A stretch of 64,000 nt of DNA from Xylocopa sonorina (GCF_050948175.1 NW_027490516.1:62001-126000); one strand, 5' to 3'; positions 23,213-38,072 are shown, numbered from the stretch's first letter. The notes: generated by a model from the letters alone, not told the origin. Numbers and translations are program-made.

Positions 23213-25032
23213 ACTAGGTTGGAATTTTTTTCTTCAAACTATCGCGTATATACGAATTTTAACTCTCGGTGGGCACTTTTTTCTTCATACTACTGTCAAT
23301 ATTCAGATTTTAAGTATTGGTTGAAATCTTTTTGTCAAACAATCGTCAATACGGTAATTTTAATACTAGGTTGGAATTTTTGTCTTCAAACTATCGCCTA
23401 TATACGAAGTTTAACTCTCGGTAGGAATTTTTTGGTCAAGCTACCTTCAATGTACGAATTTTAACTCTCGGTGGGAACTTTTTTCTTCACACTATTGTCA
23501 ATATTCAAATTTTAACTACTGGTTGAAATCTTTATGTCAAACAATCGTCAATAAACGAATTTTAATACTAGGTTGGAATTTTTTTCTTCAAACTATCGCC
23601 TATATACGAATTTTAACTCTCGGTGGGCACTTTTTTCTTCAAACTATTGTCAATATTCAAATTTTAATTATTGGTTGAAATCTTTATGTCAAACAATCGT
23701 CAATAAACGAATTTTAATACTAGGTTGGAATTTTTTTCTTCAAACTATCGCCTATATACGAAATTTAACTCTCGGTAGGAATTTTTTGGTCAAGCTGCCG
23801 TCAATGTACGAATTTTAACTCTCGATTGGCACTTTTTTCTTCAAACTACTGTAAATATTCAAATTTAAACTATTGGTTGAAATCCTTTTGTCAAACAGTC
23901 GTCAATGCATGAATTTTAATACTAGGTTGTAATTTTTTTCTTCAAACTATCGCCTATATACGAAATTTAACTCTCGGTAGGAATTTTTTGGTCAAGGTAC
24001 CGTCATTGTACGAATTTTAACTCTCTGTGGGCACTTTTTTCTTCAAACTAGTTTCAATATTCAGATTTTAACTATTGGTTGAAATCTTTTTGTCAAACAG
24101 TCGTCAATAAACGAATTTTTATACTAGGTTGGAATTTTTTTCTTCAAACTATCGCGTATATACGAATTTTAACTCTCGGTGGGCACTTTTTTCTTCATAC
24201 TACTGTCAATATTCAGATTTTAAGTATTGGTTGAAATCTTTTTGTCAAACAATCGTCAATACGGTAATTTTAATACTAGGTTGGAATTTTTGTCTTCAAA
24301 CTATCGCCTATATACGAAGTTTAACTCTCGGTAGGAATTTTTTGGTCAAGCTACCTTCAATGTACGAATTTTAACTCTCGGTGGGAACTTTTTTCTTCAC
24401 ACTATTGTCAATATTCAAATTTTAACTACTGGTTGAAATCTTTATGTCAAACAATCGTCAATAAACGAATTTTAATACTAGGTTGGAATTTTTTTCTTCA
24501 AACTATCGCCTATATACGAATTTTAACTCTCGGTGGGCACTTTTTTCTTCAAACTATTGTCAATATTCAAATTTTAATTATTGGTTGAAATCTTTATGTC
24601 AAACAATCGTCAATAAACGAATTTTAATACTAGGTTGGAATTTTTTTCTTCAAACTATCGCCTATATACGAAATTTAACTCTCGGTAGGAATTTTTTGGT
24701 CAAGCTGCCGTCAATGTACGAATTTTAACTCTCGATTGGCACTTTTTTCTTCAAACTACTGTAAATATTCAAATTTAAACTATTGGTTGAAATCCTTTTG
24801 TCAAACAGTCGTCAATGCACGAATTTTAATACTAGGTTGTAATTTTTTTCTTCAAACTATCGCCTATATACGAAATTTAACTCTCGGTAGGAATTTTTTG
24901 GTCAAGGTACCGTCATTGTACGAATTTTAACTCTCTGTGGGCACTTTTTTCTTCAAACTAGTTTCAATATTCAGATTTTAACTATTGGTTGAAATCTTTT
25001 TGTCAAACAGTCGTCAATAAACGAATTTTTAT
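23213..25032 (+). repeat. Two tandem alpha blocks (2 x 910 bp)
   Basis: Blocks start at 23213 and 24123. They differ at the m5 D: gcatg in the first (near 23907) and gcacg in the second (near 24817). Both carry acggtaatt in m2, the core form. Confidence 0.89.
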
Positions 25033-25588
25033 ACTAGGTTGGAATTTTTTTCTTCAAACTATCGCCTATATACGAATTTTAACTCTCGGTGGGCACTTTT
25101 TTCTTCAAACTATTGTCAATATTCAAATTTTAATTATTGGTTGAAATCTTTATGTCAAACAATCGTCAATAAACGAATTTTAATACTAGGTTGGAATTTT
25201 TTTCTTCAAACTATCGCCTATATACGAAATTTAACTCTCGGTAGGAATTTTTTGGTCAAGCTGCCGTCAATGTACGAATTTTAACTCTCGATTGGCACTT
25301 TTTTCTTCAAACTACTGTAAATATTCAAATTTAAACTATTGGTTGAAATCCTTTTGTCAAACAGTCGTCAATGCATGAATTTTAATACTAGGTTGTAATT
25401 TTTTTCTTCAAACTATCGCCTATATACGAAATTTAACTCTCGGTAGGAATTTTTTGGTCAAGGTACCGTCATTGTACGAATTTTAACTCTCTGTGGGCAC
25501 TTTTTTCTTCAAACTAGTTTCAATATTCAGATTTTAACTATTGGTTGAAATCTTTTTGTCAAACAGTCGTCAATAAACGAATTTTTAT
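25033..25588 (+). repeat. Gamma block, 556 bp, copy 2
   Basis: Copy of 19777-20332 at offset 5,256: m4, m5 (gcatg) and m1, with no m2 or m3. Confidence 0.87.
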
Positions 25589-26548
25589 ACTAGGTTGGAA
25601 TTTTTTTCTTCAAACTATCGCGTATATACGAATTTTAACTCTCGGTGGGCACTTTTTTCTTCATACTACTGTCAATATTCAGATTTTAAGTATTGGTTGA
25701 AATCTTTTTGTCAAACAATCGTCAATACGGTAATTTTAATACTAGGTTGGAATTTTTGTCTTCAAACTATCGCCTATATACGAAGTTTAACTCTCGGTAG
25801 GAATTTTTTGGTCAAGCTACCTTCAATGTACGAATTTTAACTCTCGGTGGGAACTTTTTTCTTCACACTATTGTCAATATTCAAATTTTAACTACTGGTT
25901 GAAATCTTTATGTCAAACAATCGTCAATAAACGAATTTTAATACTAGGTTGGAATTTTTTTCTTCAAACTATCGCCTATATACGAAATTTAACTCTCGGT
26001 AGGAATTTTTTGGTCAAGCTACCTTCAATGTACGAATTTTAACTCTCGGTGGGCACTTTTTTCTTCAAACTATTGTCAATATTCAAATTTTAATTATTGG
26101 TTGAAATCTTTATGTCAAACAATCGTCAATAAACGAATTTTAATACTAGGTTGGAATTTTTTTCTTCAAACTATCGCCTATATACGAAACTTAACTCTCG
26201 GTAGGAATTTTTTGGTCAAGCTGCCGTCAATGTACGAATTTTAACTCTCGATTGGCACTTTTTTCTTCAAACTACTGTAAATATTCAAATTTAAACTATT
26301 GGTTGAAATCCTTTTGTCAAACAGTCGTCAATGCACGAATTTTAATACTAGGTTGTAATTTTTTTCTTCAAACTATCGCCTATATACGAAATTTAACTCT
26401 CGGTAGGAATTTTTTGGTCAAGGTACCGTCATTGTACGAATTTTAACTCTCTGTGGGCACTTTTTTCTTCAAACTAGTTTCAATATTCAGATTTTAACTA
26501 TTGGTTGAAATCTTTTTGTCAAACAGTCGTCAATAAACGAATTTTTAT
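25589..26548 (+). repeat. Alpha variant, 960 bp, copy 2
   Basis: Copy of 20333-21292 at offset 5,256, with actagg in place of the private attagg of the first copy. Both share the aaacttaac variant in the A of m5 (near 20930 and 26186), also present near 17494. Confidence 0.87.
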
Positions 26549-28468
26549 ACTAGGTTGGAATTTTTTTCTTCAAACTATCGCGTATATACGAATTTTAACT
26601 CTCGGTGGGCACTTTTTTCTTCAAACTACTGTCAATATTCAAATTTTAACTATTCGTTGAAATCTTTATGTCAAGCAATCTTCAATAAACGAGTTTTAAT
26701 ACTAGGTTGGAATTCTTTTCTTCAAAGTATCGCCTATATACGAAATTTAACTCTCGGTAGGAATTTTTTGGTCAAGCTACCGTCAATGTACGAATTTTAA
26801 CTCTCGTTGGGCACTTTTTTCTTCAAACTACTGTCAATATTCAAATTTTAACTAATGGTTGAAATCTTTATGTCAAACAATCGTCAATAAACGAATTTTA
26901 ATACTAGGTTGGAATTTTTTTCTTCAAACTATCGCCTATATACGAAATTTAACTCTCGGTAGGAATTTTTTGGTCAAGCTACCTTCAATGTACGAATTTT
27001 AACTCTCGGTGGGCACTTTTTTCTTCAAACTTCTGTCAATATTCAAATTTTAACTATTCGTTGAAATCTTTATGTCAAGCAATCGTCAATAAACGAATTT
27101 TATTACTAGGTTGGAATTTTTTTCTTCAAACTATCGCCTATATACGAATTTTAACTCTCGGTGGGCACTTTTTTCTTCATACTACTGTCAATATTCAGAT
27201 TTTAAGTATTGGTTGAAATCTTTTTGTCAAACAATCGTCAATACGGGAATTTTAATACTAGGTTGGAATTTTTGTCTTCAAACTATCGCCTATATACGAA
27301 ATTTAACTCTCGGTGGGAATTTTTTGGTCAAACTATCGTCAATGTACGAATTTTAACTCTCGGTGGGAACTTTTTTCTTCAAACTACTGTCAATATTCAA
27401 ATTTTATCTATTGGTTGAAATCTTTATGTCAAACAATCGTCAATAAACGAATTTTAATACTAGGTTGGAATTCTTTTCTTCAAACTATCGCTTATATACG
27501 AAATTTAACTCTCGGTAGGAATTTTTTGGTCAAGCTACCGTCAATGTACGAATTTTAACTCTCGGTGGGCACTTTTTTCTTCAAACTACTGTCAATATTC
27601 AAATTTTAACTATTCGTTGAAATCTTTATGTCAAGCAATCGTCAATAAACGAATCTTAATACTAGGTTGGAATTCTTTTCTTCAAAGTATCGCCTATATA
27701 CGAAATTTAACTCGCGGTAGGAATTTTTTGGTCAAGCTACCTTCAATGTACGAATTTTAACTCTAGGTGGGCACTTTTTTCTTCAAACTACTGTCAATAT
27801 TCAAATTTTAACTATTTGTTGAAATCTTTATGTCAAACAATCGTCAATAAACGAATTTTAATACTAGGTTGGAATTTTTATCTTCAAACTATCGCCTATA
27901 TACGAAATTTAACTCTCGGTAGGAATTTTTTGGTCAAGCTACCTTCAATGTACGAATTTTAACTCTCGGTGGGCACTTTTTTCTTCAAACTATTGTCAAT
28001 ATTCAAATTTTAATTATTGGTTGAAATCTTTATGTCAAACAATCGTCAATAAACGAATTTTAATACTAGGTTGGAATTTTTTTCTTCAAACTATCGCCTA
28101 TATACGAAATTTAACTCTCGGTAGGAATTTTTTGGTCAAGCTGCCGTCAATGTACGAATTTTAACTCTCGATTGGCACTTTTTTCTTCAAACTACTGTAA
28201 ATATTCAAATTTAAACTATTGGTTGAAATCCTTTTGTCAAACAGTCGTCAATGCACGAATTTTAATACTAGGTTGTAATTTTTTTCTTCAAACTATCGCC
28301 TATATACGAAATTTAACTCTCGGTAGGAATTTTTTGGTCAAGGTACCGTCATTGTACGAATTTTAACTCTCTGTGGGCACTTTTTTCTTCAAACTAGTTT
28401 CAATATTCAGATTTTAACTATTGGTTGAAATCTTTTTGTCAAACAGTCGTCAATAAACGAATTTTTAT
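26549..28468 (+). repeat. Beta block, 1,920 bp, copy 3
   Basis: Sister of the beta at 21293 (shared acgaatcttaat near 27654). Private cttctgtc near 27030 replaces ctactgtc. Its terminal m5 has gcacg where the sister has gcatg. Confidence 0.88.
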
Positions 28469-31198
28469 ACTAGGTTGGAATTTTTTTCTTCAAACTATCG
28501 CGTATATACGAATTTTAACTCTCGGTGGGCACTTTTTTCTTCATACTACTGTCAATATTCAGATTTTAAGTATTGGTTGAAATCTTTTTGTCAAACAATC
28601 GTCAATACGGTAATTTTAATACTAGGTTGGAATTTTTGTCTTCAAACTATCGCCTATATACGAAGTTTAACTCTCGGTAGGAATTTTTTGGTCAAGCTAC
28701 CTTCAATGTACGAATTTTAACTCTCGGTGGGAACTTTTTTCTTCACACTATTGTCAATATTCAAATTTTAACTACTGGTTGAAATCTTTATGTCAAACAA
28801 TCGTCAATAAACGAATTTTAATACTAGGTTGGAATTTTTTTCTTCAAACTATCGCCTATATACGAATTTTAACTCTCGGTGGGCACTTTTTTCTTCAAAC
28901 TATTGTCAATATTCAAATTTTAATTATTGGTTGAAATCTTTATGTCAAACAATCGTCAATAAACGAATTTTAATACTAGGTTGGAATTTTTTTCTTCAAA
29001 CTATCGCCTATATACGAAATTTAACTCTCGGTAGGAATTTTTTGGTCAAGCTGCCGTCAATGTACGAATTTTAACTCTCGATTGGCACTTTTTTCTTCAA
29101 ACTACTGTAAATATTCAAATTTAAACTATTGGTTGAAATCCTTTTGTCAAACAGTCGTCAATGCATGAATTTTAATACTAGGTTGTAATTTTTTTCTTCA
29201 AACTATCGCCTATATACGAAATTTAACTCTCGGTAGGAATTTTTTGGTCAAGGTACCGTCATTGTACGAATTTTAACTCTCTGTGGGCACTTTTTTCTTC
29301 AAACTAGTTTCAATATTCAGATTTTAACTATTGGTTGAAATCTTTTTGTCAAACAGTCGTCAATAAACGAATTTTTATACTAGGTTGGAATTTTTTTCTT
29401 CAAACTATCGCGTATATACGAATTTTAACTCTCGGTGGGCACTTTTTTCTTCATACTACTGTCAATATTCAGATTTTAAGTATTGGTTGAAATCTTTTTG
29501 TCAAACAATCGTCAATACGGTAATTTTAATACTAGGTTGGAATTTTTGTCTTCAAACTATCGCCTATATACGAAGTTTAACTCTCGGTAGGAATTTTTTG
29601 GTCAAGCTACCTTCAATGTACGAATTTTAACTCTCGGTGGGAACTTTTTTCTTCACACTATTGTCAATATTCAAATTTTAACTACTGGTTGAAATCTTTA
29701 TGTCAAACAATCGTCAATAAACGAATTTTAATACTAGGTTGGAATTTTTTTCTTCAAACTATCGCCTATATACGAATTTTAACTCTCGGTGGGCACTTTT
29801 TTCTTCAAACTATTGTCAATATTCAAATTTTAATTATTGGTTGAAATCTTTATGTCAAACAATCGTCAATAAACGAATTTTAATACTAGGTTGGAATTTT
29901 TTTCTTCAAACTATCGCCTATATACGAAATTTAACTCTCGGTAGGAATTTTTTGGTCAAGCTGCCGTCAATGTACGAATTTTAACTCTCGATTGGCACTT
30001 TTTTCTTCAAACTACTGTAAATATTCAAATTTAAACTATTGGTTGAAATCCTTTTGTCAAACAGTCGTCAATGCACGAATTTTAATACTAGGTTGTAATT
30101 TTTTTCTTCAAACTATCGCCTATATACGAAATTTAACTCTCGGTAGGAATTTTTTGGTCAAGGTACCGTCATTGTACGAATTTTAACTCTCTGTGGGCAC
30201 TTTTTTCTTCAAACTAGTTTCAATATTCAGATTTTAACTATTGGTTGAAATCTTTTTGTCAAACAGTCGTCAATAAACGAATTTTTATACTAGGTTGGAA
30301 TTTTTTTCTTCAAACTATCGCGTATATACGAATTTTAACTCTCGGTGGGCACTTTTTTCTTCATACTACTGTCAATATTCAGATTTTAAGTATTGGTTGA
30401 AATCTTTTTGTCAAACAATCGTCAATACGGTAATTTTAATACTAGGTTGGAATTTTTGTCTTCAAACTATCGCCTATATACGAAGTTTAACTCTCGGTAG
30501 GAATTTTTTGGTCAAGCTACCTTCAATGTACGAATTTTAACTCTCGGTGGGAACTTTTTTCTTCACACTATTGTCAATATTCAAATTTTAACTACTGGTT
30601 GAAATCTTTATGTCAAACAATCGTCAATAAACGAATTTTAATACTAGGTTGGAATTTTTTTCTTCAAACTATCGCCTATATACGAATTTTAACTCTCGGT
30701 GGGCACTTTTTTCTTCAAACTATTGTCAATATTCAAATTTTAATTATTGGTTGAAATCTTTATGTCAAACAATCGTCAATAAACGAATTTTAATACTAGG
30801 TTGGAATTTTTTTCTTCAAACTATCGCCTATATACGAAATTTAACTCTCGGTAGGAATTTTTTGGTCAAGCTGCCGTCAATGTACGAATTTTAACTCTCG
30901 ATTGGCACTTTTTTCTTCAAACTACTGTAAATATTCAAATTTAAACTATTGGTTGAAATCCTTTTGTCAAACAGTCGTCAATGCACGAATTTTAATACTA
31001 GGTTGTAATTTTTTTCTTCAAACTATCGCCTATATACGAAATTTAACTCTCGGTAGGAATTTTTTGGTCAAGGTACCGTCATTGTACGAATTTTAACTCT
31101 CTGTGGGCACTTTTTTCTTCAAACTAGTTTCAATATTCAGATTTTAACTATTGGTTGAAATCTTTTTGTCAAACAGTCGTCAATAAACGAATTTTTAT
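28469..31198 (+). repeat. Three tandem alpha blocks (3 x 910 bp)
   Basis: Blocks start at 28469, 29379 and 30289, the longest uninterrupted alpha run in the window. The m5 D reads gcatg in the first and gcacg in the second and third. Elsewhere alpha occurs singly or in pairs. Confidence 0.9.
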
Positions 31199-33270
31199 AC
31201 TAGGTTGGAATTTTTTTCTTCAAACTATCGCGTATATACGAATTTTAACTCTCGGTGGGCACTTTTTTCTTCAAACTACTGTCAATATTCAAATTTTAAC
31301 TATTCGTTGAAATCTTTATGTCAAGCAATCTTCAATAAACGAGTTTTAATACTAGGTTGGAATTCTTTTCTTCAAAGTATCGCCTATATACGAAATTTAA
31401 CTCTCGGTAGGAATTTTTTGGTCAAGCTACCGTCAATGTACGAATTTTAACTCTCGTTGGGCACTTTTTTCTTCAAACTACTGTCAATATTCAAATTTTA
31501 ACTAATGGTTGAAATCTTTATGTCAAACAATCGTCAATAAACGAATTTTAATACTAGGTTGGAATTTTTTTCTTCAAACTATCGCCTATATACGAAATTT
31601 AACTCTCGGTAGGAATTTTTTGGTCAAGCTACCTTCAATGTACGAATTTTAACTCTCGGTGGGCACTTTTTTCTTCAAACTACTGTCAATATTCAAATTT
31701 TAACTATTCGTTGAAATCTTTATGTCAAGCAATCGTCAATAAACGAATTTTATTACTAGGTTGGAATTTTTTTCTTCAAACTATCGCCTATATACGAATT
31801 TTAACTCTCGGTGGGCACTTTTTTCTTCATACTACTGTCAATATTCAGATTTTAAGTATTGGTTGAAATCTTTTTGTCAAACAATCGTCAATACGGGAAT
31901 TTTAATACTAGGTTGGAATTTTTGTCTTCAAACTATCGCCTATATACGAAATTTAACTCTCGGTGGGAATTTTTTGGTCAAACTATCGTCAATGTACGAA
32001 TTTTAACTCTCGGTGGGAACTTTTTTCTTCAAACTACTGTCAATATTCAAATTTTATCTATTGGTTGAAATCTTTATGTCAAACAATCGTCAATAAACGA
32101 ATTTTAATACTAGGTTGGAATTCTTTTCTTCAAACTATCGCTTATATACGAAATTTAACTCTCGGTAGGAATTTTTTGGTCAAGCTACCGTCAATGTACG
32201 AATTTTAACTCTCGGTGGGCACTTTTTTCTTCAAACTACTGTCAATATTCAAATTTTAACTATTCGTTGAAATCTTTATGTCAAGCAATCGTCAATAAAC
32301 GAATTTTAATACTAGGTTGGAATTCTTTTCTTCAAAGTATCGCCTATATACGAAATTTAACTCGCGGTAGGAATTTTTTGGTCAAGCTACCTTCAATGTA
32401 CGAATTTTAACTCTAGGTGGGCACTTTTTTCTTCAAACTACTGTCAATATTCAAATTTTAACTATTTGTTGAAATCTTTATGTCAAACAATCGTCAATAA
32501 ACGAATTTTAATACTAGGTTGGAATTTTTATCTTCAAACTATCGCCTATATACGAAATTTAACTCTCGGTAGGAATTTTTTGGTCAAGCTACCTTCAATG
32601 TACGAATTTTAACTCTCGGTGGGAACTTTTTTCTTCACACTATTGTCAATATTCAAATTTTAACTACTGGTTGAAATCTTTATGTCAAACAATCGTCAAT
32701 AAACGAATTTTAATACTAGGTTGGAATTTTTTTCTTCAAACTATCGCCTATATACGAATTTTAACTCTCGGTGGGCACTTTTTTCTTCAAACTATTGTCA
32801 ATATTCAAATTTTAATTATTGGTTGAAATCTTTATGTCAAACAATCGTCAATAAACGAATTTTAATACTAGGTTGGAATTTTTTTCTTCAAACTATCGCC
32901 TATATACGAAATTTAACTCTCGGTAGGAATTTTTTGGTCAAGCTGCCGTCAATGTACGAATTTTAACTCTCGATTGGCACTTTTTTCTTCAAACTACTGT
33001 AAATATTCAAATTTAAACTATTGGTTGAAATCCTTTTGTCAAACAGTCGTCAATGCACGAATTTTAATACTAGGTTGTAATTTTTTTCTTCAAACTATCG
33101 CCTATATACGAAATTTAACTCTCGGTAGGAATTTTTTGGTCAAGGTACCGTCATTGTACGAATTTTAACTCTCTGTGGGCACTTTTTTCTTCAAACTAGT
33201 TTCAATATTCAGATTTTAACTATTGGTTGAAATCTTTTTGTCAAACAGTCGTCAATAAACGAATTTTTAT
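31199..33270 (+). repeat. Beta variant, 2,072 bp, copy 1
   Basis: Beta for its first eight monomers. The monomer at 32513 then starts with the tatcttc A of beta but switches to the m3-type C and D (gggaac, cacactattg, actactgg), after which an extra short m4 (32715, 152 bp) appears before m5 and m1. It is therefore beta recombined into alpha between m3 and m4. Confidence 0.87.
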
Positions 33271-35090
33271 ACTAGGTTGGAATTTTTTTCTTCAAACTAT
33301 CGCGTATATACGAATTTTAACTCTCGGTGGGCACTTTTTTCTTCATACTACTGTCAATATTCAGATTTTAAGTATTGGTTGAAATCTTTTTGTCAAACAA
33401 TCGTCAATACGGTAATTTTAATACTAGGTTGGAATTTTTGTCTTCAAACTATCGCCTATATACGAAGTTTAACTCTCGGTAGGAATTTTTTGGTCAAGCT
33501 ACCTTCAATGTACGAATTTTAACTCTCGGTGGGAACTTTTTTCTTCACACTATTGTCAATATTCAAATTTTAACTACTGGTTGAAATCTTTATGTCAAAC
33601 AATCGTCAATAAACGAATTTTAATACTAGGTTGGAATTTTTTTCTTCAAACTATCGCCTATATACGAATTTTAACTCTCGGTGGGCACTTTTTTCTTCAA
33701 ACTATTGTCAATATTCAAATTTTAATTATTGGTTGAAATCTTTATGTCAAACAATCGTCAATAAACGAATTTTAATACTAGGTTGGAATTTTTTTCTTCA
33801 AACTATCGCCTATATACGAAATTTAACTCTCGGTAGGAATTTTTTGGTCAAGCTGCCGTCAATGTACGAATTTTAACTCTCGATTGGCACTTTTTTCTTC
33901 AAACTACTGTAAATATTCAAATTTAAACTATTGGTTGAAATCCTTTTGTCAAACAGTCGTCAATGCATGAATTTTAATACTAGGTTGTAATTTTTTTCTT
34001 CAAACTATCGCCTATATACGAAATTTAACTCTCGGTAGGAATTTTTTGGTCAAGGTACCGTCATTGTACGAATTTTAACTCTCTGTGGGCACTTTTTTCT
34101 TCAAACTAGTTTCAATATTCAGATTTTAACTATTGGTTGAAATCTTTTTGTCAAACAGTCGTCAATAAACGAATTTTTATACTAGGTTGGAATTTTTTTC
34201 TTCAAACTATCGCGTATATACGAATTTTAACTCTCGGTGGGCACTTTTTTCTTCATACTACTGTCAATATTCAGATTTTAAGTATTGGTTGAAATCTTTT
34301 TGTCAAACAATCGTCAATACGGTAATTTTAATACTAGGTTGGAATTTTTGTCTTCAAACTATCGCCTATATACGAAGTTTAACTCTCGGTAGGAATTTTT
34401 TGGTCAAGCTACCTTCAATGTACGAATTTTAACTCTCGGTGGGAACTTTTTTCTTCACACTATTGTCAATATTCAAATTTTAACTACTGGTTGAAATCTT
34501 TATGTCAAACAATCGTCAATAAACGAATTTTAATACTAGGTTGGAATTTTTTTCTTCAAACTATCGCCTATATACGAATTTTAACTCTCGGTGGGCACTT
34601 TTTTCTTCAAACTATTGTCAATATTCAAATTTTAATTATTGGTTGAAATCTTTATGTCAAACAATCGTCAATAAACGAATTTTAATACTAGGTTGGAATT
34701 TTTTTCTTCAAACTATCGCCTATATACGAAATTTAACTCTCGGTAGGAATTTTTTGGTCAAGCTGCCGTCAATGTACGAATTTTAACTCTCGATTGGCAC
34801 TTTTTTCTTCAAACTACTGTAAATATTCAAATTTAAACTATTGGTTGAAATCCTTTTGTCAAACAGTCGTCAATGCACGAATTTTAATACTAGGTTGTAA
34901 TTTTTTTCTTCAAACTATCGCCTATATACGAAATTTAACTCTCGGTAGGAATTTTTTGGTCAAGGTACCGTCATTGTACGAATTTTAACTCTCTGTGGGC
35001 ACTTTTTTCTTCAAACTAGTTTCAATATTCAGATTTTAACTATTGGTTGAAATCTTTTTGTCAAACAGTCGTCAATAAACGAATTTTTAT
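33271..35090 (+). repeat. Two tandem alpha blocks (2 x 910 bp)
   Basis: Blocks start at 33271 and 34181, with m5 D gcatg then gcacg, the same order as at 23213-25032 and in the first two blocks of the 28469 triplet. Confidence 0.89.
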
Positions 35091-37162
35091 ACTAGGTTGG
35101 AATTTTTTTCTTCAAACTATCGCGTATATACGAATTTTAACTCTCGGTGGGCACTTTTTTCTTCAAACTACTGTCAATATTCAAATTTTAACTATTCGTT
35201 GAAATCTTTATGTCAAGCAATCTTCAATAAACGAGTTTTAATACTAGGTTGGAATTCTTTTCTTCAAAGTATCGCCTATATACGAAATTTAACTCTCGGT
35301 AGGAATTTTTTGGTCAAGCTACCGTCAATGTACGAATTTTAACTCTCGTTGGGCACTTTTTTCTTCAAACTACTGTCAATATTCAAATTTTAACTAATGG
35401 TTGAAATCTTTATGTCAAACAATCGTCAATAAACGAATTTTAATACTAGGTTGGAATTTTTTTCTTCAAACTATCGCCTATATACGAAATTTAACTCTCG
35501 GTAGGAATTTTTTGGTCAAGCTACCTTCAATGTACGAATTTTAACTCTCGGTGGGCACTTTTTTCTTCAAACTACTGTCAATATTCAAATTTTAACTATT
35601 CGTTGAAATCTTTATGTCAAGCAATCGTCAATAAACGAATTTTATTACTAGGTTGGAATTTTTTTCTTCAAACTATCGCCTATATACGAATTTTAACTCT
35701 CGGTGGGCACTTTTTTCTTCATACTACTGTCAATATTCAGATTTTAAGTATTGGTTGAAATCTTTTTGTCAAACAATCGTCAATACGGGAATTTTAATAC
35801 TAGGTTGGAATTTTTGTCTTCAAACTATCGCCTATATACGAAATTTAACTCTCGGTGGGAATTTTTTGGTCAAACTATCGTCAATGTACGAATTTTAACT
35901 CTCGGTGGGAACTTTTTTCTTCAAACTACTGTCAATATTCAAATTTTATCTATTGGTTGAAATCTTTATGTCAAACAATCGTCAATAAACGAATTTTAAT
36001 ACTAGGTTGGAATTCTTTTCTTCAAACTATCGCTTATATACGAAATTTAACTCTCGGTAGGAATTTTTTGGTCAAGCTACCGTCAATGTACGAATTTTAA
36101 CTCTCGGTGGGCACTTTTTTCTTCAAACTACTGTCAATATTCAAATTTTAACTATTCGTTGAAATCTTTATGTCAAGCAATCGTCAATAAACGAATTTTA
36201 ATACTAGGTTGGAATTCTTTTCTTCAAAGTATCGCCTATATACGAAATTTAACTCGCGGTAGGAATTTTTTGGTCAAGCTACCTTCAATGTACGAATTTT
36301 AACTCTAGGTGGGCACTTTTTTCTTCAAACTACTGTCAATATTCAAATTTTAACTATTTGTTGAAATCTTTATGTCAAACAATCGTCAATAAACGAATTT
36401 TAATACTAGGTTGGAATTTTTATCTTCAAACTATCGCCTATATACGAAATTTAACTCTCGGTAGGAATTTTTTGGTCAAGCTACCTTCAATGTACGAATT
36501 TTAACTCTCGGTGGGAACTTTTTTCTTCACACTATTGTCAATATTCAAATTTTAACTACTGGTTGAAATCTTTATGTCAAACAATCGTCAATAAACGAAT
36601 TTTAATACTAGGTTGGAATTTTTTTCTTCAAACTATCGCCTATATACGAATTTTAACTCTCGGTGGGCACTTTTTTCTTCAAACTATTGTCAATATTCAA
36701 ATTTTAATTATTGGTTGAAATCTTTATGTCAAACAATCGTCAATAAACGAATTTTAATACTAGGTTGGAATTTTTTTCTTCAAACTATCGCCTATATACG
36801 AAATTTAACTCTCGGTAGGAATTTTTTGGTCAAGCTGCCGTCAATGTACGAATTTTAACTCTCGATTGGCACTTTTTTCTTCAAACTACTGTAAATATTC
36901 AAATTTAAACTATTGGTTGAAATCCTTTTGTCAAACAGTCGTCAATGCACGAATTTTAATACTAGGTTGTAATTTTTTTCTTCAAACTATCGCCTATATA
37001 CGAAATTTAACTCTCGGTAGGAATTTTTTGGTCAAGGTACCGTCATTGTACGAATTTTAACTCTCTGTGGGCACTTTTTTCTTCAAACTAGTTTCAATAT
37101 TCAGATTTTAACTATTGGTTGAAATCTTTTTGTCAAACAGTCGTCAATAAACGAATTTTTAT
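35091..37162 (+). repeat. Beta variant, 2,072 bp, copy 2
   Basis: Copy of 31199-33270 at offset 3,892, with the same tatcttc/m3 hybrid monomer (36405) and the extra short m4 (36607). The shared hybrid shows that the two were produced by duplication, not by independent exchange. Confidence 0.87.
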
Positions 37163-38072
37163 ACTAGGTTGGAATTTTTTTCTTCAAACTATCGCGTATA
37201 TACGAATTTTAACTCTCGGTGGGCACTTTTTTCTTCATACTACTGTCAATATTCAGATTTTAAGTATTGGTTGAAATCTTTTTGTCAAACAATCGTCAAT
37301 ACGGTAATTTTAATACTAGGTTGGAATTTTTGTCTTCAAACTATCGCCTATATACGAAGTTTAACTCTCGGTAGGAATTTTTTGGTCAAGCTACCTTCAA
37401 TGTACGAATTTTAACTCTCGGTGGGAACTTTTTTCTTCACACTATTGTCAATATTCAAATTTTAACTACTGGTTGAAATCTTTATGTCAAACAATCGTCA
37501 ATAAACGAATTTTAATACTAGGTTGGAATTTTTTTCTTCAAACTATCGCCTATATACGAATTTTAACTCTCGGTGGGCACTTTTTTCTTCAAACTATTGT
37601 CAATATTCAAATTTTAATTATTGGTTGAAATCTTTATGTCAAACAATCGTCAATAAACGAATTTTAATACTAGGTTGGAATTTTTTTCTTCAAACTATCG
37701 CCTATATACGAAATTTAACTCTCGGTAGGAATTTTTTGGTCAAGCTGCCGTCAATGTACGAATTTTAACTCTCGATTGGCACTTTTTTCTTCAAACTACT
37801 GTAAATATTCAAATTTAAACTATTGGTTGAAATCCTTTTGTCAAACAGTCGTCAATGCACGAATTTTAATACTAGGTTGTAATTTTTTTCTTCAAACTAT
37901 CGCCTATATACGAAATTTAACTCTCGGTAGGAATTTTTTGGTCAAGGTACCGTCATTGTACGAATTTTAACTCTCTGTGGGCACTTTTTTCTTCAAACTA
38001 GTTTCAATATTCAGATTTTAACTATTGGTTGAAATCTTTTTGTCAAACAGTCGTCAATAAACGAATTTTTAT
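37163..38072 (+). repeat. Alpha block, 910 bp, single
   Basis: A lone alpha between the 2,072-bp beta variant and two beta blocks; m5 D reads gcacg. Confidence 0.88.
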
